Source: a virus. Taken from it: 56,171 nt of DNA. The position numbers and the translations under genes are program-made. Below the pieces are notes generated by a model. That model did not search any database. It had not been told where the DNA came from and saw only the letters and a list, made by a program, of their open reading frames with translations. Within the stretch, counting starts at the first letter, position 1. Each line of letters starts with the position of its first letter. Shown one piece after another: positions 1-8,298 of the stretch. The DNA lies in the IMG/VR virus record IMGVR_UViG_3300049489_000406, positions 1 through 56,171 of that record; one strand, given 5' to 3'.

Positions 1-300
1 GATGAAAACCTTGCTATTAAATAGGGGGTTCAAAAAGTTTTTTAAAACCTCTATTTTTAATAAATATATAATTAATAATATTTTTAAGGGAAATTATCAA
101 AAATTAAGATTTAAAACCTTTTAAAACTTTTTGAACCCCCTCAAATTCAATAATTTACATACTTATACCTTACTCCTTGGGTATTGAATTATTCTAAATA
201 AACTTATAATCTATTACATATATTTTTTACATCGTGATCGGTTGCAGTTAAAAAATCTGGGCGTACACTAAGAAATCAACAAACAATATAAGGTCTAAAC
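1..300. other. AT-rich noncoding region upstream of primase (candidate origin)
   Basis: No gene is visible here. A perfect 19-bp inverted repeat (23-41 and 125-143) encloses about 83 bases that are nearly all A/T. A second 9-bp inverted repeat (146-154, 182-190) follows, and a TATAAT lies at 205-210 with a poor -35. AT-rich DNA bounded by inverted repeats beside the replicative primase-helicase is typical of phage replication origins. That role is inferred from position and composition only. A transcription-control role for the second inverted repeat is also possible. Confidence 0.5.
23..143. repeat. Perfect 19-bp inverted repeat flanking an AT-rich core
   Basis: The left arm (23-41) reads AGGGGGTTCAAAAAGTTTT and the right arm (125-143) is its exact reverse complement. 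The interior is almost pure A/T. It could extrude as a cruciform, act as an unwinding element or form a long RNA hairpin. No T-tract directly after the right arm suggests a simple terminator. Confidence 0.85.
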
Positions 301-2640
301 GTGGGAACACTAACGATAAGCCTGGGCAAGTGCCTGAATTCAAGCAGCGTAAAGTCTGTAGAATTTTCTAGCTTCTATGAGATTGTAGAATTTTTTAGAA
401 ACCCGATAAAAATAGAGCACACAATCGATCAATACCTGATAAAAACGAAAAAGGAAAGATCAGAAGTCAAATCAAAGATACCTTATTTTGTTGGGGCAGA
501 ATTCACAAAAGGGAAGAGAAGAGCCGCAGACATCAAGTCCCGCCAGTTTTTAACGATAGACTTCGATTACGCACACAAGAACTGGCGGGAAGTAATCACT
601 AAAAACCTGATGTGTGATTATCTCATAACTTCATCACTCAGCTACTCAGAATTTCACGATAGATACAAGCTACATCTAATTGTCCCACTCGATCAGGGCA
701 TACAGTGTAAGGAAGTACTAAAAGAGACTGTCATAGAATTCTTAAACAGGATTAACTGCCCCCTCGATTGGATAGATGATTCCGCCTCGCTTGACATGTC
801 AAGAGCGTTTTTAATGCCGATTGTGCTGTCCGGTGGGATGTTCATACACGAATTTAAAACTAACGGGATACCGTTCAACGTTAAAAACACAACACAGAAC
901 GTTTCAACAATAAAGCTGCGAATGTTGCCGAGCAAGATGGATGGAATAAAGGGCGCTTATTGTCGCTTGTACAACGCCCGCGAAGTCTTTGAACGCTACG
1001 CAGAACAGTACGGGTACGCTACGGGCACAAACGGGCGCTACACGTACATCAACGGCACCTCGTCAGATGGCATAACTTTTTATGATAACGATGAGTTTTT
1101 AAGCTCATTTCATTCGACAGACCCTCTAAGCGCTAAACCCCTTTGGTCGGCTTACGATCTCTATGTATTCTTTGAACATGGTGGGGACGAAGCGCAAGCG
1201 GATGTAGAGCTACATAGCATACCCTCAATAGCTGCATCAATCGCTAAAGATTATGAATGTACCCCTCCGTGCCTTATACCCATACAAGCAGATAACATGC
1301 GGCACGCTACTGAGATAATGAGCAGCCAAAAAGCACTCGAATTTTTACGTAAGCATATGTACGTATCCATCCAGTCCTCAAAACTCCACATTTTTTATGC
1401 TGTAACGCACAAAGACAGCAAAGATAGAGAGACCTTTACGCCGACTGTAAAGGACTGCGCTGATTTCTTCTCAAACATGACCCCTATCGAGCACCCGTAC
1501 AAGCGAAAAGAATATATGCACCCAGTTGAGTACTATGTTAAACACGACAGTCAAGCAAAGAAGGTTTACGGCGTGTACTTTGATCCTGATCCCGAAGCGC
1601 CCATAAGGACGGACAAGATTAATCTCTTCGATGGCTTTGAGTATTCGGATAACGGAGATGAATATGTAGAGCCTGGCGTGTTTATTGATTACGTAAACAC
1701 TGTTCTTGCAGCGGGCGATACCGCACTAGGCACGTGGATACTCGACTGGCTAGCGGACATCATACAAAACCCGCACGTAAAACCAGGCACGGCTTTGATC
1801 ATGTACAGCGCCGAGGAAGGGGTGGGCAAAAGCTCACTACATGAAAAAGTAATGAAACGAGTCTTGGGGCGGTATGCGTTTATGATCGATGGAGATACAT
1901 TAAAAAGCCAATTTACGGGTCATTTAAGCGAGCGTCTTTTGATTACGATAGATGACATCATGTACCAGGGCAGGGACATAGCCGACAGGCTAAAAACAAT
2001 GATAACGCGTGAATACGCACCGGTTCAGAAGAAGTATAAAGACATCTATGAACTTAAGGACTACGCGCGTATCATGATGACAGCTAATCACCCCAACGTT
2101 GTAACTATCAATGCCGACACGGGCAGCCGCAGGTACACAATAGCCGAGGTGTCACCGATCCACCTCAACGATAGAAATTATTGGAGCAGTTTTGACTATT
2201 TTTGTGAGCGTAACGCTAGAAATATCTTCACCTATTTGCTGCGGCGCAATATAACATCCAATCTCAGAGTAGCGTACATAACAAAAGCTTATAATGAGAT
2301 CAAAAAAGATTATGCAAATATAGCTGAGTGCTACATAAATGAGCTAATTAGCTCGGACGTTCATAGTTACGTCGAAAACGCTAATGTATCTGCTTTCGCG
2401 TATCAAAACGCGGGCATCTTTGGTGAGTATCTAATTGTCTCTAAGCAATACATCATTGAAGACATAAGAAGGCATTCGAACGAGAGAACAATGACAAGTA
2501 ACAGAGTCATGTCATTGCTGCGGCACACAAAGTTTTGCAGATCAGGTGCGATTGCAATCGATGACCCGCGCGGTGAACAGATACGACTTGATAAACAGCC
2601 TGCTGTGAGTTTTAAACTTAGTTTATTTAATCTATGTTGA
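301..2640 (+). CDS. Primase-helicase: AEP-like primase fused to SF3-type helicase (DUF5906 family)
   Basis: This is the probable replicative primase-helicase. It starts at GTG, with AAGG about 7 nt upstream. The N-terminal part resembles archaeo-eukaryotic primases, with a D-F-D acidic motif near residues 87-89 followed by short SS and SR motifs. The C-terminal part is an SF3/virulence-E-like AAA+ helicase: Walker A GVGKS at about 507-511, Walker B ITIDD at about 548-552, and a TANHPN sensor near 594 followed by an RR arginine finger. At 779 aa it has the normal length for phage primase-helicase fusions. It lies next to the AT-rich inverted repeat, which fits a role in initiating replication. 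The helicase assignment is firm and the primase assignment is good. Confidence 0.9.
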   Translation: MGTLTISLGKCLNSSSVKSVEFSSFYEIVEFFRNPIKIEHTIDQYLIKTKKERSEVKSKIPYFVGAEFTKGKRRAADIKSRQFLTIDFDYAHKNWREVITKNLMCDYLITSSLSYSEFHDRYKLHLIVPLDQGIQCKEVLKETVIEFLNRINCPLDWIDDSASLDMSRAFLMPIVLSGGMFIHEFKTNGIPFNVKNTTQNVSTIKLRMLPSKMDGIKGAYCRLYNAREVFERYAEQYGYATGTNGRYTYINGTSSDGITFYDNDEFLSSFHSTDPLSAKPLWSAYDLYVFFEHGGDEAQADVELHSIPSIAASIAKDYECTPPCLIPIQADNMRHATEIMSSQKALEFLRKHMYVSIQSSKLHIFYAVTHKDSKDRETFTPTVKDCADFFSNMTPIEHPYKRKEYMHPVEYYVKHDSQAKKVYGVYFDPDPEAPIRTDKINLFDGFEYSDNGDEYVEPGVFIDYVNTVLAAGDTALGTWILDWLADIIQNPHVKPGTALIMYSAEEGVGKSSLHEKVMKRVLGRYAFMIDGDTLKSQFTGHLSERLLITIDDIMYQGRDIADRLKTMITREYAPVQKKYKDIYELKDYARIMMTANHPNVVTINADTGSRRYTIAEVSPIHLNDRNYWSSFDYFCERNARNIFTYLLRRNITSNLRVAYITKAYNEIKKDYANIAECYINELISSDVHSYVENANVSAFAYQNAGIFGEYLIVSKQYIIEDIRRHSNERTMTSNRVMSLLRHTKFCRSGAIAIDDPRGEQIRLDKQPAVSFKLSLFNLC

Positions 2641-2665
2641 CTATTAACGTTTTAAGTGTTATAAT
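2637..2665 (+). promoter_or_regulatory. Sigma-70 promoter with AGTGTTA element
   Basis: TTGACT (2637-2642), a 17-bp spacer and a perfect TATAAT (2660-2665). An AGTGTTA motif at 2655-2661 abuts the -10, and the same heptamer occurs in five other plus-strand promoters here. The -35 overlaps the primase stop codon. It would drive the 2697-4843 genes. Confidence 0.8.
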
Positions 2666-2696
2666 TGAATCACTACAAAAAAAAAATTTGTAAGCT

Positions 2697-2978
2697 ATGA
2701 ACGATATTCAAGACACGCTTAACAATAGACAAGACAGCTATGGACCATACGCAAATGTGTGTGCGCTCACACAAGCCTTCATGCGTATCGTTAACCGATC
2801 ACCAAACGGTAACGCTTTAAGTGATGTGCATGTTGAGTCTTTGCATATGATATTTTCCAAGATTTCAAGGCTACTGTCGGGCAATAGCAATCATCTTGAT
2901 ACAATACACGACATAGCAGGGTATGCAACACTGCTATACGATGACATCAGCAAAGGGGTAGAAAATGGGATCAAATAG
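2697..2978 (+). CDS. DUF6378-like phage protein
   Basis: This 93-aa protein matches the pattern of the DUF6378 family, common in phage replication clusters: an N-terminal R-x-x-x-Y-G motif, a central D-V-H-x-E-x-L-H-M-I stretch and a C-terminal H-D-I-A-G-Y-A motif. Some relatives resemble MazG-like all-alpha proteins, but no catalytic residues are certain. It is the first gene after the 2637 promoter, and no strong Shine-Dalgarno sequence is visible. It overlaps the next gene by 14 nt. Its function is unknown. Confidence 0.7.
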   Translation: MNDIQDTLNNRQDSYGPYANVCALTQAFMRIVNRSPNGNALSDVHVESLHMIFSKISRLLSGNSNHLDTIHDIAGYATLLYDDISKGVENGIK

Positions 2979-3189
2979 CCGAAAAAAGGTACCGTTACCA
3001 GTAATGGTAACGCCAGAAGTAAGGGACTTTTTTGTGAGTCAGACGGGCAAACTATGTCACGGCAGTGCAGCCGCTCACGTATTAAATGAGTATTGCGAAG
3101 AACTTGTAGAGGTCACTTTACAAGATGGCAGAAAGGCTTTAATCAAACGAATAGATGCATTTGACTATGAAACCAAAAAAGATAACTAG
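2965..3189 (+). CDS. Small RHH-like hypothetical protein
   Basis: A 74-aa basic protein whose N-terminal strand (L-P-V-M-V-T-P-E-V) followed by helices resembles ribbon-helix-helix DNA-binding proteins. The resemblance is suggestive only. It overlaps both neighbours, so it is translated within the 2697-4843 operon. The downstream 72-aa protein has the same strand-helix-helix pattern with a V-L-x-x-Y segment, so the pair may be diverged paralogues. Confidence 0.6.
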   Translation: MGSNSRKKVPLPVMVTPEVRDFFVSQTGKLCHGSAAAHVLNEYCEELVEVTLQDGRKALIKRIDAFDYETKKDN

Positions 3190-3385
3190 AGAGCCTGGGC
3201 GACCCCAGATGTGCGAGAGCGATAGGAAGATTCTTTTTAGCATAACAATAGATAAGCGCTATAAAGACTTTCTGATCAATTCTGGGCGTGGAGTAGCTGG
3301 CAAAGTACTAACGGCTTACTATCGCATTCACGCTAAAGAGATCAAGAAACAGCCGTATAGCAACATGCTAAAAGGTTCTATATAA
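3167..3385 (+). CDS. Small RHH-like hypothetical protein (possible paralogue of upstream gene)
   Basis: A 72-aa basic protein starting at the ATG at 3167, inside the end of the previous gene. It has an F-S-I-T-I-D strand, then K-R-Y-K-D-F and a V-L-T-A-Y-Y helix, paralleling the preceding protein. A DNA-binding role is inferred from this pattern and from basic composition, not from a recognised family. Confidence 0.55.
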   Translation: MKPKKITREPGRPQMCESDRKILFSITIDKRYKDFLINSGRGVAGKVLTAYYRIHAKEIKKQPYSNMLKGSI

Positions 3386-3492
3386 GGCACTCACGTCTTA
3401 AGAATTCAAGAGTTTTTACACCCCACGGTAACGTTAATATTTTAGCGTTAATGGGCTTCTTTTTGGCTTTTTTCAACGTAGGAGATTCTTAT

Positions 3493-3798
3493 ATGTTAAT
3501 GCCCGCAATTCAGAACATTATAGATGATTCAGTAGCATATTATCAAGACGCTAAGACTTTGGGGATAGAATTTATTGAAACTGTTCTTAAAGATTTTTTA
3601 GCAGAGCATGGTATGGGCGTTGAGATAAAAATAGCTATTAACAATTACACAGCTATGCGCAATGTCTGGGTGATACCTGTGCGTTCAAGTCTGGAACCTG
3701 TGCTACGGACTGACACGCTAAAAAGAATTGTCAGATTTTCAATTAAGCATGGGGTTGAAGTGGCTATGTCGGAAGGCTGTTTTATCATATCAATCTAG
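3493..3798 (+). CDS. Hypothetical protein in replication operon
   Basis: A 101-aa protein of unknown family. The ATG at 3493 is chosen because TAGGAG sits 8 nt upstream; an earlier in-frame ATG at 3451 lacks a ribosome site. The sequence is mixed alpha/beta with no clear motif. It sits 10 nt before the nuclease gene. A TTTACA near 3416 with a poor -10 could be a weak extra promoter. Confidence 0.6.
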   Translation: MLMPAIQNIIDDSVAYYQDAKTLGIEFIETVLKDFLAEHGMGVEIKIAINNYTAMRNVWVIPVRSSLEPVLRTDTLKRIVRFSIKHGVEVAMSEGCFIISI

Positions 3799-3808
3799 TG
3801 AGGTAAAA

Positions 3809-4843
3809 ATGATACATTCAGATTTTGCGCCATCCTCGGCTTACAGATGGACACAGTGCACGGCTACTGTTCGCATGTCCAAGCTTGTGCCAAAGCAGAA
3901 AGATACAATAGATGCAGAGCGCGGGCGTAACCTACACGCTGACATAATAAAGCCGCTAAAAGCTACTTTAGATAAAGCTATCTATCTCAGCGCGGTCGAT
4001 AGTAATATTGAGTTTGTCATTAACGCTGTAAAAGACTTAGTATCTAAAAAATATGAATACACTATGGAAGAGCGTGTAACATTAAATCGAGACATCTACG
4101 GTCACTGCGATCTATCTATCTATGACCGGTCTACACTTCACATCATAGATTACAAGTTTGGCGCTCAACCAGTCTATGCGCAAGATAATATGCAGCTTGG
4201 CATGTACGCACTTATGAAATTGCTGCAGCTTAAGAGAGAAGGCAGAGACTTCAAAACGGTAAAATTAGTCATTATTCAACCCGCGTTTTCTAAAGTGGAT
4301 ATTAATGTGTTAAATAAAGATAAGAGTTCACCCTTCACAGGATTTAACTTTCTTGATGAAGTGTACGCAAAAGTAATAGCCTCATATAAAGAGATATTAA
4401 CAACGCCAGGCAGGTTCAACCCGTCTAATGAAACTTGTCACATGTGCCCTGCTCGTGCGCACTGTGATGCGTTTGCAGCATTTGCACTAAAGCATCATAA
4501 AAAGGATTTCCTAAGTTATGAAGAAAAACTTGAGATAATCAAGAACAAAGCCGCGACTTCTACACTCATACGAGGCATTGAAGAGTATATAATAGATAGA
4601 GCACTTAAGAATGAAGCCCCTGGGATCAGACTTGAACCTGGGCTTAGTAAAAGAAAGTGGGGTAATGTAGATGAAGTTAAAAAAATCCTCGGCGATGCGG
4701 TCACTTCGCAATCGATTCTCTCAGTTTCAGACGTTGAAAAAAAGATCGGCAAAGAAGAATTTAAAAGACTTAAACTCAGCAAACACGTAGTAAGAGAGCC
4801 TACAAGCAGTAAAATAGTGTTTATTGAAGATGATTACTCATAA
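3809..4843 (+). CDS. DUF2800 Cas4/RecB-like exonuclease with Fe-S cysteines
   Basis: A PD-(D/E)xK nuclease of the DUF2800 family (344 aa). Visible motifs are H-C-D-L (D101), I-D-Y-K (D114, K116) and M-Q-L-G-M-Y (Q129, Y133), the standard acidic-D-x-K-Q-x-x-x-Y set. Cysteines C17, C210, C213 and C219 match the one-plus-three arrangement that holds a 4Fe-4S cluster in Cas4 and AddB. The start at 3809 follows a GAGG site. In related phages this gene accompanies DUF2815, PolA, VRR-NUC and SNF2 genes, as here, suggesting end processing during replication or recombination. Confidence 0.85.
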   Translation: MIHSDFAPSSAYRWTQCTATVRMSKLVPKQKDTIDAERGRNLHADIIKPLKATLDKAIYLSAVDSNIEFVINAVKDLVSKKYEYTMEERVTLNRDIYGHCDLSIYDRSTLHIIDYKFGAQPVYAQDNMQLGMYALMKLLQLKREGRDFKTVKLVIIQPAFSKVDINVLNKDKSSPFTGFNFLDEVYAKVIASYKEILTTPGRFNPSNETCHMCPARAHCDAFAAFALKHHKKDFLSYEEKLEIIKNKAATSTLIRGIEEYIIDRALKNEAPGIRLEPGLSKRKWGNVDEVKKILGDAVTSQSILSVSDVEKKIGKEEFKRLKLSKHVVREPTSSKIVFIEDDYS

Positions 4844-4856
4844 TTTAAAATATACG

Positions 4857-4885
4857 TTGACATACATAGACTTATATACTATAAT
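4857..4885 (+). promoter_or_regulatory. Consensus sigma-70 promoter of the DUF2815/polymerase operon
   Basis: Perfect TTGACA (4857-4862), a 17-bp spacer and perfect TATAAT (4880-4885). The expected start site (about 4891-4894) coincides with the first base of the structured RNA leader. Unlike the other plus-strand promoters it lacks the AGTGTTA element, so it is probably constitutive or early. Confidence 0.85.
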
Positions 4886-4890
4886 ATATC

Positions 4891-4955
4891 TGTAGCGCTG
4901 ATCTCCAAATCAGTTAAAGCGTACTTTTTCGCTAGGGTTTTAGTACGCCGCTACA
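4891..4955 (+). ncRNA. Three-way-junction RNA element at the 5-prime end of the DUF2815 leader
   Basis: Three perfect helices close on each other: P1 TGTAGCG/CGCTACA (4891-4897 with 4949-4955), P2 CTGAT/ATCAG (4898-4902 with 4909-4913, loop CTCCAA), and P3 GCGTACT/AGTACGC (4919-4925 with 4942-4948, 16-nt loop). P2 follows P1 with no linker, TTAAA joins P2 to P3, and P3 abuts the closing strand of P1. The element starts at the predicted transcription start and ends 31 nt before the ATG. It could be a regulatory leader, a 5-prime stabiliser or a small RNA. It lacks D and T arms, so it is not a tRNA, and it matches no riboswitch I recognise. Confidence 0.65.
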
Positions 4956-4986
4956 CTCAACAATCAAACGATAAAAAGAGGTAAAC

Positions 4987-5673
4987 ATGTCAAGTACACC
5001 AGGTAAAGTTACGATTTACGGCAGACTTTTAAGCAACCCACTCAAACTGTCAGAAGTGCAGGGGGCATTTGATGACTCCGGTCGACAGGTAAAAGCCTAT
5101 AAAACACTTATCATTCTTGACGACATTCCCAAGTGTTCAGTATCGGCAGAAAATGAGCTTAAAAAGCTGCTGAACGCCAGAGAATCCGCGCTACTTGCTA
5201 AGTTCAATGGCAAAGTGCCAAAAGAGGTCGAAAAAAGCAACGAGTTTCAGCTTTCACTTAAAAGAATCCCAAATTTCGGAGAGGATGACGAGTATCCGCT
5301 ATCTTTAAATAAGCATTATATTAACAAAGCAATTAGGGAATACCCAGATAAGCTAAATCCTAACAGGGTCAATCCACCGCCTACATGTTACTTAAAGCGC
5401 AACGGCGCGTTAATACTCTTGCGCGATCAGGAGCTTGTAGATCACATCTACCCTGGTGCGTATGTGGGCGTATCGCTCACTATCTTCGTAATGACTAAAG
5501 AAGAAGCAATACTTAAAAAATTAGGCTCGGCTCCATTCATGGGCGTAAGCATCAATAGTATGATGTTTTTAACCCACGGTGAGAAACTGAGCAGCAAAGA
5601 AACATCAGCTAGTGACTTCGACAAAGAGTCAGAAGTTGATGAGGATATTGCTAATTCAGATTTTGATGTATAG
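4987..5673 (+). CDS. DUF2815 family, probable ssDNA-binding protein
   Basis: A 228-aa protein with the layout of DUF2815, the phage family thought to act as a single-stranded DNA-binding protein: an OB-fold-like beta-rich body (G-K-V-T-I-Y-G-R-L near the start, P-G-A-Y-V-G-V-S-L-T-I-F later) and a very acidic C-terminal tail (after about residue 200), as in many SSBs. The AGAGG ribosome site precedes the ATG. It sits between the DUF2800 nuclease and the polymerase, the usual context. SSB function is inferred from family and tail. Confidence 0.75.
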   Translation: MSSTPGKVTIYGRLLSNPLKLSEVQGAFDDSGRQVKAYKTLIILDDIPKCSVSAENELKKLLNARESALLAKFNGKVPKEVEKSNEFQLSLKRIPNFGEDDEYPLSLNKHYINKAIREYPDKLNPNRVNPPPTCYLKRNGALILLRDQELVDHIYPGAYVGVSLTIFVMTKEEAILKKLGSAPFMGVSINSMMFLTHGEKLSSKETSASDFDKESEVDEDIANSDFDV

Positions 5674-5718
5674 TTAATCGCTTGGGGGTAAGGGGTTAAT
5701 AAAATAAAGAGGTTGAAC

Positions 5719-5925
5719 ATGAAGGAGACTTTTTTGCATGCGCATAAAACAATCATCTCTGTTATCATTATTATTGCAGTGCTCGGGGCATTCGCGCCGC
5801 ACTTCTTTACGATAAAAACAGTCTGGGCGATTGTCTTTCTGGTCGTTACTGGCATTATCGGTACTTTCTTAAGTCATCAAATGACTAAGACACAGCAGCC
5901 TATGACACCAACAAAGCAGCCGTAA
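5719..5925 (+). CDS. Small two-span membrane protein
   Basis: A 68-aa protein with two hydrophobic segments (I-I-S-V-I-I-I-I-A-V-L and V-W-A-I-V-F-L-V-V-T-G-I) and a polar, Pro/Thr/Gln-rich tail. The ATG at 5719 is preferred over an upstream TTG because AGAGG lies just ahead. Its stop overlaps the polymerase start (TAATG), so the two are translationally coupled. Function unknown; an unusual membrane gene inside a replication operon. Confidence 0.65.
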   Translation: MKETFLHAHKTIISVIIIIAVLGAFAPHFFTIKTVWAIVFLVVTGIIGTFLSHQMTKTQQPMTPTKQP

Positions 5926-8000
5926 TGTATGAAATATCTATCGACTTTGAAACGTATAGCGAGGTCGACTTAGAAAAACAAGGAGTGTACGCCTATGCAC
6001 AACACCCAAGCACTGAGATTTTGTGTTGTGCATATGCAATAAACAATGACAAAATTCAAGTGTATCGGTGCGACTCACAAGAAGTACCTAGAGATTTGCT
6101 AGACGCTATATCAGCAGGCGCTAAGATACGGGCATGGAATGCTAATTTTGAACGACTTATCTGGCAATACGTTGCAGTAAAAAAGCTAGGCTGGGGCGTT
6201 GTCAACATCACTCAGTGGATAGATGACATGGCAGTTTCTGCATATTGCGGCTTCCCGCTCTCATTAGAGAAATGCGCAAACATGTTAAAGCTTGATGCGC
6301 GTAAAGACAAACGTGGTAAAGAGCTAATATCTAAATTCTGCAAGAAAAGAACACTACCGCAGGATGACACGCATGGGTTCAATGACCTTGTGAGTTATTG
6401 CATACAAGACGTTAAAGTGCAGCAATCAATCGTTGCAGCGCTCCCGCGCAGAGATTTGCCGGAGGCGTATCAAAAAGTCTGGGTGTCAACGCAGAAACTT
6501 AACGATCGCGGGATACGAATAGACGTTAACTCTGTTAAGAACGCCCTGCCAGCCTATGACACCTACATTGCTGCATTGCAGAATAGACTGCAAGAAATCA
6601 CACAAGGCAAGGTGAAGACAGGCAAACAGGTTGCAAAAATTTTAGAGTTTATAAACGATTCTGGCTGTGATCTTGATGACTTACAGAAGAATACGTTAAA
6701 ATCGTTTAGCTCAAACGATCCTCTTGTTAGCGAGATAATATCGATAAGACAAGATACCGCATTATCCAGTATATCAAAATACAAGAAAATGTTGCAATGC
6801 CACATAGCTGGTAAATTGCATGGTACACTTCAATTTTTTGGAGCTACGCGCACCGGCAGATTCACAGGCAGGCTTGTGCAGCTTCAAAATCTACCCAGGG
6901 CGTCGGTCGCGGATAACGTCATTGATGCATTGCAGCATAACCGCACATCTGAGCTTAACAGCTTTGGGAAATTAAGCACGACACTTAAGAATGCCCTGCG
7001 CCAGATGCTGATAGCTGATGGCGTCTACGCAATAAGTGATTACGCTAACATTGAGCCGCGCATAATCGCATGGCTCGCTGATGATCATGATACGTTAATA
7101 TCTTATGTGCGTGAAGACGATCAGTATCTGCGTATGGCGGCGTCTATCTTCAATGATGACTTAGACGTGCTGATTAATGAGTACACCAAAAGGACTCCCG
7201 AAGCGCAGCATAAACGGCTCATAGGCAAGATAACAGTGCTCGGCTGCGGATACGGGATGGGCGCTGCTAAGTTCTTATCGATGGCTAACACTGAATATAG
7301 ACTCGGCATGGACGAGAACACGGCGCTACGATGTATACAGGCGTACCGAAAAGAGAAATACAAGGTTCCAGAGCTTTGGGCGCAATTAGAGAAAGCTGCT
7401 AAAAGCGCCACAGCTTTTAAAGGCAGGGTGTTTAAAGTGGGCAGGGTATCGTTCTGTCACACTAAATGGCATCTCTTCTGCAAACTTCCTAGTGGTAGAA
7501 ACCTCTGCTACCCATACGCTCGCCTTGGCAACGTTTGGATTACCGAAGACGCTAAAAAGTTGGTACTACCAATAGGGGCGGTACCCATGAACGCTAAGAT
7601 CAAAAGCAAAGAACCTGTCATCATATTTAAAGAGGTACCGGATGACGAGCACGTTGTGCGTTGGTCAAGCATATGGGGTGGTACTTTTCTTGAGAACATA
7701 AGTCAGGCTATAGCTGCTGACGTCTTGCAGTTCGCGCTTTTGCGGCTTGATGATGAAGGTATGAGGACTGTGCTACATGTGCATGATGAGATTGTCTGCG
7801 ACGTTGATGATACTAACGCTAGAGGGCATGCGAGTGCTAGCAATATGTGTATGGCGGAAAACAGTTACACACTAGACTTGCCGCAGCGCACAAAATCAAG
7901 TCTTGACACACTTAATCTACTAATGATAACACCTTGTGACTGGTCGAAAGATTTACCTCTTAAAGTTGAGGGTTTTTATTCCAAGAGATACAGGAAATAG
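5925..8000 (+). CDS. polA-like: Family A DNA polymerase with 3-5 exonuclease domain
   Basis: The phage replicative polymerase (691 aa), lacking the 5-3 exonuclease of bacterial Pol I. The exonuclease I motif is D-F-E-T (D7, E9). Polymerase motif A is S-D-Y-A-N-I-E-P-R (D372), motif B contains K-R-L-I-G-K followed by G-C-G-Y-G-M-G, and motif C is V-H-D-E (H620, D621, E622). The C-terminus ends in the usual G-F-Y-S-K-R-Y pattern, so it is full length. Translation is coupled to the membrane protein upstream, and the VRR-NUC gene follows after 4 nt. Confidence 0.95.
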   Translation: MYEISIDFETYSEVDLEKQGVYAYAQHPSTEILCCAYAINNDKIQVYRCDSQEVPRDLLDAISAGAKIRAWNANFERLIWQYVAVKKLGWGVVNITQWIDDMAVSAYCGFPLSLEKCANMLKLDARKDKRGKELISKFCKKRTLPQDDTHGFNDLVSYCIQDVKVQQSIVAALPRRDLPEAYQKVWVSTQKLNDRGIRIDVNSVKNALPAYDTYIAALQNRLQEITQGKVKTGKQVAKILEFINDSGCDLDDLQKNTLKSFSSNDPLVSEIISIRQDTALSSISKYKKMLQCHIAGKLHGTLQFFGATRTGRFTGRLVQLQNLPRASVADNVIDALQHNRTSELNSFGKLSTTLKNALRQMLIADGVYAISDYANIEPRIIAWLADDHDTLISYVREDDQYLRMAASIFNDDLDVLINEYTKRTPEAQHKRLIGKITVLGCGYGMGAAKFLSMANTEYRLGMDENTALRCIQAYRKEKYKVPELWAQLEKAAKSATAFKGRVFKVGRVSFCHTKWHLFCKLPSGRNLCYPYARLGNVWITEDAKKLVLPIGAVPMNAKIKSKEPVIIFKEVPDDEHVVRWSSIWGGTFLENISQAIAADVLQFALLRLDDEGMRTVLHVHDEIVCDVDDTNARGHASASNMCMAENSYTLDLPQRTKSSLDTLNLLMITPCDWSKDLPLKVEGFYSKRYRK

Positions 8001-8004
8001 ACGT

Positions 8005-8298
8005 ATGCGTGAAACATTAATAGAGCAGTATCTTAAAAAGCGAATTAAAGAAATTGGTGGGAAAGCCCTTAAGTTTGTCTCCCCTGGGCATTCGGGCGTT
8101 CCAGATCGCATATGCTTGCTACCACTGGGCGGTTTTGTATTCGTAGAAGCTAAATCACCCACAGGCAAAACGTCAGCACTCCAAGAGGTAACATTTAAAG
8201 AGTTTGAACGCTTGGGGCATTTTGTACATATAGTGCGATCTAAAGCTGATGTAGATTTCTTAGTAAGTGTGCTGAAAGACGCGTTAAATGATATTTAA
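8005..8298 (+). CDS. VRR-NUC domain nuclease
   Basis: A stand-alone VRR-NUC (PD-(D/E)xK) nuclease of 97 aa, of the type related to FAN1 and to phage Holliday-junction-like nucleases. The catalytic core reads G-V-P-D-R, then V-F-V-E-A-K, with the conserved S-P-T-G-K-T region. The start is the ATG at 8005 with AGGA upstream. It overlaps the SNF2 helicase gene by 11 nt; nuclease-helicase pairs of this kind are frequent in such replication modules. Confidence 0.88.
   Translation: MRETLIEQYLKKRIKEIGGKALKFVSPGHSGVPDRICLLPLGGFVFVEAKSPTGKTSALQEVTFKEFERLGHFVHIVRSKADVDFLVSVLKDALNDI

Noticed and set aside
4898-4918. CTGAT start looked like a hammerhead ribozyme core.
   Set aside because: The core needs CUGANGA and GAAA; neither follows.
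4891-4955. Possible tRNA-Trp, because of the loop CTCCAA and a 7-bp closing stem.
   Set aside because: The loop has six bases instead of seven, there are no D or T arms, and the third helix is too long with a 16-nt loop.
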